The notes: generated by a model not told the origin, from the letters alone. Positions 44,749 through 57,942 are shown, counted from the first letter of the stretch. The stretch: 64,000 nt of DNA from Trichosphaerium sp. ATCC 40318 (GCA_038496445.1 JALMLS010000414.1:171395-235394), one strand, 5' to 3'. Numbers and translations are program-made.

Positions 44749-46131
44749 TTACCAATATGGCTGTAGATCACCTTTCCTATATTTAGGTGGTCCTGCTTTA
44801 GGCAATATGCAATCGAATACTGCCTAAACAAACAAAAAATTAGTATGTCCAAACAAAATATCTCGTCGTACATTAAATATAAGTGTGATATTTTGCGTGT
44901 CTGATGCACAAGTGAAGTGTGTAAAGACACATGAATCACTGTCATTGTAACCGATAAACTGGTGTTTTATAAAAGTTCCAACAGCAGTCCAAGTATCATC
45001 TTCATCAGCTATAAAAAAAAATAAGTCTGTGTTTGCCATTGTTAATGCTGTCATTGAATGTACATTTCTTAAATTCAGGAAAACAATATTTTAAAGATCT
45101 CCTCTTTAGCTCTTCTTTCATTAGATCTGTTTTATTTAAAAATAAAAGACAACTTCTATTCCTGAAGAAGTAGGTAAACAAAAAGAATTACAATTGATTA
45201 TGTACTTTGCTTTACTACGCAATTCTTTAAACAGTGAAATCGCTCTAATTATTTTGTACATTGACCCATCATGTTGACAGTATCCTAGCAATGATGCACA
45301 AAATATAATTTGTTGATCTATTTTTAACTAAGGGTGTTAGCTCTTTGTTTTGTTGACACAAGTATTGTCTAGTCTATTGCATACTTTGCTCCAGGAACAA
45401 CCAACATTAACAATGTGACACCGAAATCCTGACCTATAAACCTGAATTTCTTTCACTGGTCTAGGTTTGCCAACATAAATCTTATCCTGCGCGCTTGGTA
45501 CATAATCTGGTTCAGAAATCCGTTCAATGTTGTCAAAAAAACTGATTTGCTCTTAGCTACACTAAATAAAAACCAATTGCGTACTAGCCCATAGAAGAAG
45601 ACTCTTGGTACTCGTGTCTTTGATCATACGCCAGCCGAATACCTGTATCATTCCATAGACAAGCTATCGCTTCACACGTATCAGCACCCCAGGTATAGTC
45701 ATTATCACTGTAGCTGTCATCATCGTTGTAACTGCTCAAACGATTTGCAAATCCCTGATCAAACAATTATCTGAATTGTGACCAGATAGTATTGTCCGTT
45801 ATCAAACTTTGGCGTACGATATTAGGCTTATCAATTGAGAAACCACTTGAACAAGACCTGCGTTGTTTACATATTGAAATGAGAGCCTTCATACACCTTA
45901 CCACATACGCGCGTATATCTGTAGCGCTTATAGAAGGTATGTCATCAGTTTCAAGCAAGTGTAATTGCTTCAAAATCGTTGCTTGGATAGCAACGTTAGT
46001 TTGATCGTTTAACTTACACAATTTACCACACAAAACATACTTTTCCCACTGCCATGAAGACCAAACAACGCCACCTCCTGGGTGCGTGGTATTAACTTAT
46101 TTTTACCCGGTTTGCCTGCTTTATTGCCCAT
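44749..46131 (-). CDS. G-protein alpha subunit, divergent
   Basis: Starts MGNKAGKPGKNKLIP (Gly2 suits N-myristoylation), then EVALFGLHGSGKTTILKQLH, a good P-loop. The helical domain holds AIACLWNDTGIRLAYDQRHE. The switch I/II part is degenerate. Where canonical subunits have RxxTTG, this reads GKPRPVKEIQ, lacking the Mg-binding Thr. Where they have DVGGQR, this reads NVGCSW, lacking the catalytic Gln and the Asp. Later motifs are conserved: IIFCASLLGYCQHDGSM, LLFLNKTDLMKEELKRR (NKxD) and FTHFTCASDTQNITLIF (TCAxDT). The C-terminus is unusual, ending GDLQPYW. The gene is open across about seven splices, so I read it as a real but probably GTPase-deficient subunit rather than a pseudogene. Confidence 0.75.
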
Positions 46132-46308
46132 CAGCACGTTTTGTTCAAGAAAGTGCTAAGGCTGGCGTTATTTAAATAGTAACGCTTTTTTAAGGCAGTT
46201 AAGTTTGCTTTGCGATCCCAAAAGCGTACATATGTCACTTACACCTCTAAACAGACTGACTGTACGTAAGTAAAACTATTTTCCTGTACGCAAGGAGTAT
46301 CGCTGAAA

Positions 46309-46836
46309 ATGGCCAAACACACATCTACAGGGTGCAATAATATTCTAAAGCTACCTATTGAGCTTCAATATATTATTTACACAACAAATCATCGTCTTTT
46401 TTACCTGTGGCCAAAACTATGCGTCAAAGCGGCAGTATTAACGCGATACAATGGATCTATAGAGCGACATGGCGTTTTCACAGAGAGGGACGAATTGGGC
46501 AATAAAACACACATGGCTATGTACTTTAATGATAAGAAACATGGTACATGCAAGCGATGGCATAAAAATGGCAGATTAAAGACTGAAGGGGAATACGTTA
46601 GTGGTAGGCAGAATGGCATGTGGAAGCATTGGCACGAGAATGGAGAGGTTGAAATAGAACAAACATTCAAGCATGGTAAATTAGATGGCAATTATTTTGT
46701 GTGGAGGATTAATGGCAATAAGCACGCTCACCACGTGTACAAAGATGGTACGCTTACGGAGACTACAGAGTGGTACAATAGTGGTAAAATCCGTCAGCAT
46801 GTTTTCTATCACAATGGACGACCTATTTCTTGCTAG
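46309..46836 (+). CDS. MORN_2-repeat protein, short form
   Basis: A single-exon gene of 175 codons with its own ATG (MAKHTSTGCNNILKLPIELQ). The N-terminal module (LPIELQYIIY, LWPKLCVKAAVLTRYNGSIE, RHG) matches the family. About five MORN_2 units follow (CKRWHKNGRLKTEGEYVSGR, HWHENGEVEIEQTFKHGKLD, EWYNSGKIRQHVFYHNGRP). It is divergent from the degenerate G-alpha gene: the two starts are 178 bp apart on opposite strands, so they could share a promoter. It is the only family member here with an obvious complete start. Confidence 0.75.
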   Translation: MAKHTSTGCNNILKLPIELQYIIYTTNHRLFYLWPKLCVKAAVLTRYNGSIERHGVFTERDELGNKTHMAMYFNDKKHGTCKRWHKNGRLKTEGEYVSGRQNGMWKHWHENGEVEIEQTFKHGKLDGNYFVWRINGNKHAHHVYKDGTLTETTEWYNSGKIRQHVFYHNGRPISC

Positions 46837-47210
46837 TTGATGTGTCAGTGCTGTTTTTTGAAACCTTCCATGCTGTTGCATGGGTAAATTGCTTCGTAGA
46901 TTAGTAGGGAAAACCAAACAAGGCAGTGAATAAACACGTGAACCAAAAAATCGAAGAATTTTTTAAGATGTCCCGCTGCTTTTCATTATTCTGTTATGCA
47001 CCACTTTGTACTCCACTACGAATATATTCTACACTAGATATAAACTGTGGTTTGCAATTAACGCTCTATGAAGAGAAAAAAGGGTAGGAGTCTTTTGTTT
47101 ATCACATACATTACAACATTTAGACTCGAACACTTTGTATTTTTTTTTTCTTCTTGTTTCTTTCTTCTTTCTTCTTGTCTTGAAATAAAAAAACGCACAA
47201 CTTATTGAAC
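46837..47210. other. Intergenic
   Basis: AT-rich with a C/T-rich tract near 47138-47178; no gene. Confidence 0.3.
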
Positions 47211-50054
47211 TTACAATATAAACTGTTTGAGATCACTTCTCTTACGCATATCCTTGAGTGTTTCTTCGCAAAATTTCTTGTCAATGAGGAATGATTTGCC
47301 TCTATGTTTATGACAATCAAAGCTAATATCCTGAGTCAAAGTCTCTAATACTGTATGTAATCGCCTTGCTCCAGTGTTTTGAACTTGTTGGTTTAGTTCG
47401 TATGTAATCTTAGCAATACATGCTATAGCCTCATCATTGAACTGCAAGTCTATTTTCTACAAAAGCACAAAAAAGTCAGCAAAAATAATTCCAAAAAAAA
47501 AAAAAAAGATTTTCGATAAGGAAACTCTTGGATATCACCAAGATTATACACTGCCTACTTAAAACAAGCGTATAAAGTTTAGATATACATTAAAACATAC
47601 CTCTGTCTTGAGTAATGATTTGTGTTGTTCGATCATGTTGAATTTAGGTTCAGTCAAAATTCTTACTAAATCTTCTTGCTTCAAAGGCTCAAGTTTGACA
47701 CGAATAGGTAAACGACCCTGGAGGGAGTATAGAGTTAATATATTGATAATCCATGTTTAATTATATTTGATAAATAACCGTACTTGAAGTTCTGCTAGGA
47801 GATCTGAAGGTTTTGATTGATGAAATGCGCCAGCAGCAACAAATAAGATTTTTGATGTATCAATGACACCGTGTTTAGTTCTTATTGATGTTCCTTCAAT
47901 GAGAGGTAATAAATCACGTTGTACACCTTCAGCAGAAGCATCTGCAGAGAAACCAACCATGTTACCACAAATCTAGGTTGACACATAAGAACGAATGTAA
48001 AAGAGGTATCTTAAAACAATAAATTACCTTATCAAGTTCATCCAAAAATACAATACCATCATTTTGAACAGCATCTATTGCTTTCTTAATGATAGTATCA
48101 CGAGTGATAAGTTTATCTGTTTCTTCTTCTCTGATGTACCGTTTTGCTCTACAGTTTTAGTGAGCGATTGAGCAACAAGGAAAATATTTTCAGAAACAAC
48201 AAGCATAAAGAGGAAAGTTTGGTACAAAAACAATTGAACTTGTTTTAGATTGATCACGTGTTAGAACATGTGTCATCACTAGGTATACACGAAAAAGATT
48301 GTTATCACTTACTCTGCAACTGACATCTTCGTCTTTGTTTCTGCCGGTTTGTTCCTTTGATTATTCTTTGATACAAGCGTCAAAAAGTCTCCAACACTAG
48401 CCTCGTCGAAAGTCATTCTGATAAAAAAATGTTTCAATAACAACAGCGTGGCTCTGCGAACACGTTTTTTTTTCCTTCAGTTGCTCTTTTTTTTTTTTTC
48501 TTCAAACAAAAACGCAGGGACTAAACTATCTTGTATGTGAACAAAAAAAAAAGTACGTACGACTTAATACTACCGTAGTTTTGTTCTTGAGGTTGGTAGT
48601 CTACTTTTACACCAGTGAGGGTATTGTTTTTGATTGCTGCACGCAATGAATCGCGTGATTGGTTCTAAACGTAGGGTGTAAGCGTACAATTTAAATATTC
48701 ATGGTAAACTATCTTTAAATGAGGTAGATGATTAAATAACGCACTCCTTCACCAACAAGGAGCTCCACAATACGATCAATGGTCTTTTCTTCAATTTCTT
48801 TTTCGTGTTTTTTCAACTCCATTTCACGCATTAACACAATTCCATTTTCAAGCAAATCAACGATAATCGAATCGACATCACGTCCTAATGAAGTAATTAA
48901 CCTTTCAAAACCAAATTTCTTGGATTTAAAACGAGTTCGACGCTCATTTTTACTAAAACTAAAAAAAGCCAACCTAAAAAAATGTCTCACCTTTGAAACC
49001 TACTTCTGTGAACTTTGTAGCTTCTACCTTTACAAATGGAGCATCTACAAGTGTGGCAATACGTCTCGCAATCTCTAAAAAAGAGGTAATAAGAATCAGT
49101 AACAACAGAAGGGAGTAATGAACTCTTTCAAGCAAAAAAAAAAACCGCAATGACCTTACCTGTTTTACCGACACCTGTTGGACCAACCATAAGAATATTC
49201 TTTGGCATAATTTCTTTGGACATCTCCTTTGGAAGCCTAAAGAATTAAAGCGGTTAACCACCGAGTAAAGTATGAATGAGCAAAAGAAGAAAATAGGCAA
49301 TAATATCGCGTGGAATTTTGTGTAGCGCTTATTACTTCCAGGCAAAACAAACAAGGCGACAAAGCTGTTTTAAGCTTGTTTTGGTTTTTTTTTTTCAATT
49401 GAAAAAAAGTCAAAATGGCGTACATGTGACGCCTCATTCTGTTCCTTACAGCAATTGCTACTGCTTTTTTCGCGTCCTGTGATAAGGCATTAGTACAGGG
49501 TTGTTCAGCACATGTTAGAAATATTCAAAATGTTGATCTACTTGGTAAAAAAGAGCCTTTGATTGTGTTGCCACGATTTTAGTCAGCAAAAAATGAGGTT
49601 GTGCGATGGACACGGAGAAAACGTGGTTGTGCCGTTAACTGGTAACAAACGCTGATAATAGCGTCTGCGAATTATTTGTAGGCAAAAGGGAGAATATAGC
49701 GGCGAGATGCCCAACAAAGACCAAGAGAGCGCTATAAAACGACGGTACGTACAGACTGGCCAACAATGTGAGCATTTAGTTTATCGTAAATTTGATAAGG
49801 CTCGAGAGAGCTTGCAAGGCGGTCTTCTTGCTCTACGAAGGCGAATTAGGTCCTGTTCGTATTATTGATCAAGCGTGAAGTCACATACCCTCTTTTACTT
49901 CCTCTTCTCCCAAAATCCCTTTAGCTAGTACATCTGGTACCTCTAACGCGCACGAGCGGGTAAACGCCTTTGGTGCGTATCTTCGTTTGTTATTGGACGT
50001 GGCAGTGGCCAATTGACGTTTCAATAGTCTTGCAGACTTGACAGCGGTCAACAT
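47211..50054 (-). CDS. hslU: HslU (ClpY) ATPase, mitochondrial
   Basis: About ten exons. The N-terminus [20 protein letters not shown] is Arg/Lys/Ser/Thr-rich with no acidic residues, a mitochondrial presequence. The protein proper starts [16 protein letters not shown], the HslU N-terminal motif, and continues [20 protein letters not shown] (Walker A) and [16 protein letters not shown], then the intermediate domain. Walker B is [51 protein letters not shown] and a C-terminal HSP domain with [14 protein letters not shown] follow. It ends [10 protein letters not shown]. HslU is the AAA+ unfoldase of the bacterial-type HslUV protease, kept in mitochondria of some protists and lost in animals. 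HslV is not in the window. Confidence 0.93.
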
Positions 50055-50794
50055 TTACTATCCAAAATGCTTGTGAAGCTTTTAACGGTGTCAACTACGA
50101 AATAAAAAACCGAAAGAAATTTGAAAGCAACTGACCCTTTTAATAAGTGCAGCCTCGTTTAGATTTTCTATGACAACATAGGTGACGTTAGTTTAACACG
50201 TTTGCAAGCAGCTTTTGTCACAAAAGGCTGTTGTGAACAATGTTCGAAAATGTGACATTTTTGTTGTATTTTCGCTATGTTGGTTGCAACACATTAAGAA
50301 GCTCTTTCTTATTCTGAAACGTGGTAGTTAGTGACAACACGGAGAGTTGACGAGCATTGAGCTGGCTGCGTCGTTTCACATGACGTGCAAAAACGTCAGT
50401 AATTGCACTCCCGGCGGACTCATAGCTCCATCTTTAAAGCGCGAAAACTAAAAGTAAGTTTGGAATAAATTGGAAGTAGCGTTTTATTGTCACGTTTGCG
50501 ATACCTTTCTTTCAAAGCAACCACAACACGTTACGTAGACGCGTAACAATCAATTAGGAGTGTTTTGAAAGCCAACAAAACAAGTTTGACCTTTCTTCAA
50601 AAAAATAGACAAAATATTCCGAAGGAATTTATTTCATTTTCCTTTTGGTAGACGACGCACAAAAAAGGCTCCCACGCAAGTCCGCGTTAAGAAACCCAAC
50701 AGAGCGAAGATTAGGGGCCGTAGGTGATTTTTTTGTGAAAAAAAAGAACGGACCCACTTCAACGGTAAAAACAACCCTATTTGCGCTCGTTAGA
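50055..50794. promoter_or_regulatory. Divergent intergenic region, HslU and G-alpha
   Basis: About 740 bp between two divergent gene starts, with no supported ORF. It presumably holds both promoters. No TATA or other element could be fixed with confidence. Confidence 0.3.
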
Positions 50795-53378
50795 ATGGGG
50801 TGCTGTATTTCGTCACTAGATCCAACCAACCAGGAAATTGGCAGGCGAATAAAAAAGGATGCCAACGAAATGAAAAACAACATCAAGTTATTGTTGCTGG
50901 GTACAGAAAATAATAAAAAAACGGCAAAAAAATATTATAGGGGCATTAACACCAAAAAAAAAAAGCACCACCCAAAGGGCGCCTCAGAAACGCTCAAACG
51001 CCATCAACCCATTTGAAAACACGAATCAACCAATATGAAATAAAAAAAAGCAAAAAGGGTAAAAAAAAAACCAAACAATCTGTTATTGGGCAAATTAGAC
51101 TTTTTTTTTCGCTTTCTGACGTGACTGGGGTTGATGTCGTTTGGGTATCATTGCGATTTTTTGCTTTTTGGCAAACCTGTTGCCTTTATCATTTTTTTTT
51201 AATTATTGACCCCTTATGTAATGGTGACGCTTCAATGTAACGTATATTATAGGCACCGGTGGCTCTGGGAAGAGTACAATCGCCAAACAGATGAGAATTA
51301 TTCATGGCGTGGACTTTAACCCAAGTGAACTCGAGCAATTCAAAGAGATATTACACAGCAATATTATAGTTTCAATTAAATCGTTGATCCATCAAGTTGA
51401 ACGCGCAGGGAAAGAACTTGCTGTAAAGAATCATGTACGTCACGTGGAGGAAAAAGCATTCTCTCATTTCGTACTCCTAAAGCATAATTTACGCCGTATC
51501 TACACTGTACAGCCAAAACAAGACGCCAAAAACAGTGTAGATTGGATTATTTTTCCCTTTTCAAAAAAAGTTGTTTTTGTTTTAATCTTAAAAAAGAGCT
51601 GATAGAATAGGCATCTAATTAACCTATTTGGGTTGGTATTTCCTTTTTTTTTTTGATAAATGAAAGAGCGCTCGAAAAAGACAAAAGAGATCTAAAAAAA
51701 AAATATGAAAAAAACTCTAAAACGCCACTTTGTTACAAACTATTTAACAAATTAATACTATAATAACGACAACCTATCCATTGAGCATACGGGCGGATAG
51801 TTTTTAAATTAATTTGGCTTCTTTAATCCTCTCACAACGACATTTCAAGTTTTGTTTTACCTTTTAGTTTTTTCCTATCCAAAACCCCTCCTTATTATGC
51901 TCTTTTCGCAATAGTTAACACTATTTATTATGCCAGAGATGGCCCGGACGGTTTTTTACGATAGTTATTTTTTCTGCTCCGACACCTTAGCCGGCAAAAC
52001 TTAATTTTGTTTTTTTCTCTTTAGGAAAGTGCTGAAATTATTAAATCCAAGCGCGCATACAAGGTCGATGTGACAGAAGAACTTGTACCACATATAATGG
52101 ATATTTGGAATGATCCAGCAGTAAGAGATATATTTCATTCCGGACAGGGTCATCGCATACCGAGCAGTTGTGAATAGTATGCTTACTCTTTTTTTTTTTT
52201 TCTTTTTCTTCAAAAACGTTTTTTTGTTACGCCAGTTTCTCCTCCCTTTTTTATTATTTTGAATCATAACTCATTTGATGTTGTGGTTGCTTTTTTTTTT
52301 GATGATAGAATCTAAGGTGCTTTGGTACTGACTTTTTTTTGTAGCTGTATCAACAACATTAAGAAGATGTCAAAACCGGATTATATTCCTGATATGGACG
52401 ATATTTTAAATGCAAGACAACGCACAACGGGTGTATTGGAGACTACATTCTTTGCAGATAATTATATATTTACAATGGTTGATGTTGGTGGCCAGAGAAA
52501 CGAGCGACGGTATGTTCTTTGATAACTTAATTTTCACTTTTTTTTTTTGTGTTCACTAATCGCGTCACGTGTGTTATTCTTTGTACCTTTTTTTATCTTC
52601 CTTCTTTATCACCAATATATAAGGAGTGACTGACGTTATATCATAGAAAGTGGCTGCATTGTTTTGAAGGCGTTATGAGCATCATTTATTGCGTTGGAAC
52701 CAGCGACTGTATCCTTATTTTCCCTTTTTTTTTCAAACTTTACTCACAAAAAAGGAAAAGGTATTTTGTTACCTTTTTTGGGTAATGAAATCGTACCTTA
52801 TCCCATCACGTGATTTTTTATTTTTTTTGTTTTAATTTTATTCTCCTTGACTATTGTCAACAGATGATACAATGATGGTCGATGATTCTACAGTTAATTG
52901 CATGGCTGATTCTCTACAACAATTCAAGGCGCTTAATAAGTCTGGATGGTTTTCTAACACGCTGCTCATTTTATTTTTGAACAAAAATGATCTGCTCAAA
53001 GAGAAAGCCAAAGTTATAGACCTCTCTGTATGCTTTCCAGAGTACAAAGGTGCGTACTATATAATTTATAAAAACACCTTGTTAAATTTTTGACATAATG
53101 AGCAATGTTGCTACTTTTGTCTCAAAAAGTTATGTTGTTTTTTTCTCGTTTTTTACTACGTCTCATTTTGCTAAATTTGTATTGAACTAGGTGGTCTGAA
53201 TTATGACAATGCGCTCAAATATATCGATCACGAGTACCGAAAAGTGATACAGGAAAGGAAAAAAGACAATTTTTATGTACACGTGACTTGCGCCATTGAC
53301 TCTAAGAACATCAAAGATGTATTCGCAGCGGTAAAGAAAAAAATTCTTGACAAAATTATTGATACAGTTTTATTGTAA
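50795..53378 (+). CDS. G-protein alpha subunit, canonical
   Basis: Seven or so exons with unusually long T-rich introns. It starts MGCCISSLDPTNQEIGRRIK, with Gly2 for myristoylation and adjacent Cys for palmitoylation. Motifs in order: LLLLGTGGSGKSTIAKQMRI (P-loop); the helical domain with ELVPHIMDIWNDPAVRDIF; PDYIPDMDDILNARQRTTGV (switch I Arg and Thr); [20 protein letters not shown] (switch II with catalytic Gln); LLILFLNKNDLLKEK (NKxD); FYVHVTCAIDSKNIKDVFAA (TCAxD). The C-terminus is KKKILDKIIDTVLL, the GPCR-coupling helix. The Cys four from the end used by pertussis toxin is absent. It is a membrane-anchored signalling GTPase in receptor coupling. Confidence 0.92.
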
Positions 53379-53623
53379 ACTAACACTTGTAAATTAAAAC
53401 AAAAAAAGCCCAAAACTGCTTAGATAACACATGTCTTGTTTTCTCGTTTTTCCTTTCGTTGGTAGGTGTTGTGGGAACATCCACTCGCAATACAAAAGAC
53501 AAGAAAACAGTTGTTTGAAATCTGTCAATTTAATAAAAATTTTGTTAGTTCTTGACAGACGTATGTGACGATCTGCACAACAAGCAGCCACAATAATACA
53601 ATTACATACAATAATCACACATG

Positions 53624-56600
53624 TCAAAGATACTACATAGCAAAAGTCAGTATGGTAATGTTGCAATAAACTAAGAAACAAATAATGAAGCGTACCAAAG
53701 AAGCTGCGAATACAATATCTCTTTTTATGAGAGTAATCGATTTTGCAAACTTATTTTCCAAATCATGATTACCAATAGCTTTGGCTGCATTGCTGAGCTG
53801 TCGAAGAAGCTCTTCAAGTCTTCTAATACCTCTAATAATACTACCTTCAAACTGCGTTGTAAGTTTACAGATCTCAATAAACTTAGCGCCCTATAAACAA
53901 TAAGTTATATACTTCAGAAAGAGGAGGAGTTTGGCTTGTGTTTAGACCGCGTACCTTTGACCATTGATACAATGCATTCATGAGGTGTGGTGTGAATTTT
54001 GTAGAGTATGCTTCAGGATCAATATCAATCTTTGACTCTTGTGCTACTGTTGCAATACGTTTTGCAAAGTCTTTGATTTTGTTGAAAGGCTTTTCCAAAT
54101 CAGGAGGAATCATGGATTGAGTGCCCTCAGTCTACATCACAGTAAGGTATACATGAATGTGGTCCATGCTTAATGCGTACCTTGGACTCTTCAAACACAA
54201 ATGGTGTCATAATAGCAGGGATCTGGTTAACATCCAGGTCATTAAAGAGGCCATTGAACAGCAAGCCAGTCAAAATGAGTTCATCTGCAGCGTTCACTTC
54301 GCACCCTGTGCGGCCTTTTGTTGTGATAACGTTGTCTTTGGTTGTGTATCCTAATCTGCGTAGTACACGCTTACGGGCCTTTAAATCGTCCTTCAGGATG
54401 ACATCATCCTTACGCCGAATGATTTTTTTGAGGTTTCTAATTTCACGCTCAAGTTTTACTTTCTTCTCGTAAAGAGCATAGTATTCCTTCAGTTTAGGGT
54501 TCTTAAATTCCTTTCTTGTTCCAATTTTATCCTCAAGGGATTCGATCTTACGTATGAGTCTCTTGAAAGTAGAGTCTATAGAAATGTTACATTTCACAAC
54601 AATAAAGAGGAGTCAGCTGAGCATACCTTGGATTCCCATGTCATCCACTGGGTCTAGTATTGGAACACCGTCTGGAAACTTTGCCTTCACTTTATCTATT
54701 GATATGGCTACTGCTTTACGCTCTTCAACACCTCGAATGTCTTTTGGAATGTGAATACGAAGGCTTGAAATATTTTGTATCAAAGGCAACAAGACAGGCA
54801 CAACACTAAATGAACTGTCAGTTATCTCTCCAAGTATTGCATTTCTATCTTTGAATATAACGTACCGCATCTCGTAGTCCTTTTTACTTGTTGCAGGCTT
54901 AGGCACAAACTTTGCAGCGTCTGAAGCCCCTTCAGGCTTTGGTTGACAGCGCAGTAAAATATCTACAATATAAGTTTTTCTGTCAATTGATAAACCATTC
55001 ATGTCTGCGCTAGATGGTTGATTCACACGTGATTGGAAGTTGATTACAGCGCCCCAACCCCATTTCATTTCGCCGTCCTTTATTTGTACGAGCCTGTAAA
55101 ATTTTTATGTAAGTAAACGCACGAAATAGTGTTAGTGTCTTATTGTGTACCTTCCTGGTTGCATGAATGGCAATGCGTGGAGTGGTTGTGTAATGATGCT
55201 TCTGGCTTGGTCGTACATCTTGTTGAGTTGTAACTTGGCTTGATAATATTCCTCAACGACTTTCTCTTCAGGCACAACAATTGGCTCTTTCTCTTTTTCT
55301 AATGCATCCAACCCTGTTCATGATGTGAGCGATGACAACACAAGAAGTGAATCATTACGCACTTGATCGCAGTTGTGGTATCTTTCTGTCAGATTGGAAT
55401 TGATGGAAACTAGCTCTTGCTAGCTGCTCAGGCTTTATACCATCATGTCGTGTTAGATTAAGAAGCATACTGTAACCAATGTTGAAGGCAGACTTGAGGT
55501 TATCCGCCTTTCCTTTAATCATGTTCTTACAAACATCTGGTTCCATTTGCTCATCTACCATCATGATAACAATACCACGTTTATCTCTGTTACGACGACC
55601 CGCACTATTTTCATGAATTTATAAGTAACGGACTAGATGCAAAGAAATTTGAATAAAGTAATCATTACCGTCCACTCATTTGAATGTATTCTCCAGGTGC
55701 TAAAAATCGAAGCCCTTCGCCATCAAACTTCCTTACTTGGGTGAACACGACTGTCTTTGCAGGCATATTAAGTCCCATTGCAAACGTCTCAGTTGCAAAT
55801 AAACATTTAACAAGACCTTCTTGAAACAAGATTTCAACAACTTCCTAATTGATAACATTTTTAGGTAAGACATATCTTGTACAGAACTTGGCGGACCTTT
55901 ACTAGTGGTAGTAACCCAGAGTGATGGATACCAATACCTCGTTTTAACATAGGTAGAATGTGTACGATCTGAGGGAGTTGCCTATCTTCTGGAGCCAAAG
56001 TATCAATAGCATTGTCAAAAACAGTTGCTACTAACTTTTTCTCTTCTTCTAAACAATATTGAGTCTACAATGACAAAGTGTGGCTTTAGTGACTTTTAGT
56101 ACTACGCACCATTATTAAAATCTAGTTTGGTTAATTGAAGAGCCAATGCTTCAACCAGCTTCCTGCTGAAGGCGAACACAATAACAGGATCATATTGTCG
56201 TTCCATTATCATTTTAACTATTTTGTACACATCTGACCCACCCTTCGCTGGCTTATTACCAATAGCGCTCATGCGATCCTTCTTATCAGATGATGTGGAT
56301 GATGCCAAAGAAGCTAAAGCTTTTTGGAAGTTGGCTTCCTATAAAGAGTGGTGTGAGTTCACACTAAACTTCAGTACAGACTGTTTAAAAAAATTAGGGA
56401 GCAGAACCGTACCCTGAAAACGCCCTTCTCATCTACGACAAGATGCAAACCATCTCCGCCAGTTGGAAACAAGTAATGTTGTAAAGGAACAGGCCTCACT
56501 TCGGTGTAGACGACATGTACAGGTTGATTGTGACGATTAGCAATCCATGATGCAAACTCTCTTAACAAAAGTGTCAAGAATAAATTTGGGGTGTGCAAAG

Positions 56601-57694
56601 ACAAAAAATTACTCCCGCTTTGTGTTTACGTACGGTGCGTTTGGAATTGTGGCTGAGAGGAAAACGTATTTAATTTTGTCAGGTAACAAGATAATTGTCT
56701 CTTCCCAAACAACACCACGTTCTCTATCTTTCAAGTAGTGAATTTCATCAAACACAACCCATCCTACTTCACGCAGAACCTAAGTGATCCACTGTCAACA
56801 CCCATACAAGTGCGGAAAATAATAATTACAAAAAAAAGCAACGACATTTCTGCATTCTGTTGTTGCGCTGACTGAACTGCAGTTCAAAAAAAAAAAATAT
56901 GATATCAATACATACCTCTGAACCACGGTACAACATACTACGTAAAATCTCTGTTGTCATAACGAGGCAACTTGCGTTTTGATTAATTGTGATATCACCA
57001 GTCATCAAACCAACGTCCTCAAACTCTTCATGTAATTCTCTGTATTTTTGGTTGGATAGCGCTTTAATTGGGGATGTATAAATGACGCGTTGCTTGTCAC
57101 GCAGTGCCATAGCAATAGCATATTCTGCGACAGCCTATTATACGAAGAAAATTAAATAACGTTGGGTTAGTGACACCAGAGATTTTTTACAGAAAATTTT
57201 TGGTTTTGAGGGTCCTTTGCGCATCAACATAAAGCGTAAGAACGTACGGTTTTACCAGCTGACGTATGCGCCGATACTAACACAGACTCGCTCTGTTCGA
57301 GGCAATCTACAGAGACCTAGACAAAATTAAATCTTTTTTGCCTCATTTGCCGTGTAAACTACTCCCGTACGCGTTGAAATGGATCTAGCGTGAATTTGTA
57401 TTCCCTAGCAGGCGGTTTGGTTGTCTTTGGTTGTATGGCTTTTTTCTTTTTAAATTCGTCCAAGTCCCAACCATCAGGAAGACACAGCTCATGTTTGCAG
57501 AGTTTGTCGTCGTCTGTTGTTTCTGAAGGCGCTGAATGCCTAAAAAAACATTAATTGTGGCCACCACTACGTGGTAGGTCGTACTCCGCTACTTTCTGCT
57601 TTTTCTTTGCTTGTACTGGTACAGAGCCTGTATGTTTACGTTTTTTTGGCTCTGCAAAGTGGTCGAACATTGCCACATCAAAAGGGTCTGTCAT
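53624..57694 (-). CDS. MTR4: Mtr4/Ski2-like exosome RNA helicase
   Basis: About 20 exons and about 1,000 residues, in the range for Mtr4. Starts [20 protein letters not shown]. Motifs: [20 protein letters not shown] (Walker A), [58 protein letters not shown] (DEIH), [57 protein letters not shown] and [20 protein letters not shown] (motif VI). The arch/KOW insertion ([15 protein letters not shown]) and the C-terminal DSH domain ([32 protein letters not shown]) mark Mtr4. The last two residues sit in a tiny terminal exon before TGA. It unwinds RNA for the nuclear exosome (TRAMP). It converges with the G-alpha gene 245 bp away. Confidence 0.93.
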
Positions 57695-57942
57695 GGCGAG
57701 CAGAAGGAGTTTTGCACAAAACTAACAATCGATTTTTTTTCTTTTCAATAAAACAGGTTAAGTCAACACTCGAAAAAGGGATTGGTTGCTGAGCACTTGC
57801 AATGAGCGCAAAGTCGTTTGTCTTTTGTTTCGAAGTCTACCATTTATTCTTCACCAATTCGTATTTACAAGGGTACACTTCACACAGGCGGTTAACTAAT
57901 GTCAAAAAAAAAAAAAAATTGCACAAAATTCCGAGTTTCTTT

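Noticed and set aside
53394-53560. Extra C-terminal exon for the canonical G-alpha (VLWEHPLAIQ)
   Set aside because: Reading straight on from FAAV gives KKKILDKIIDTVLL and a stop, the expected G-alpha C-terminal helix.
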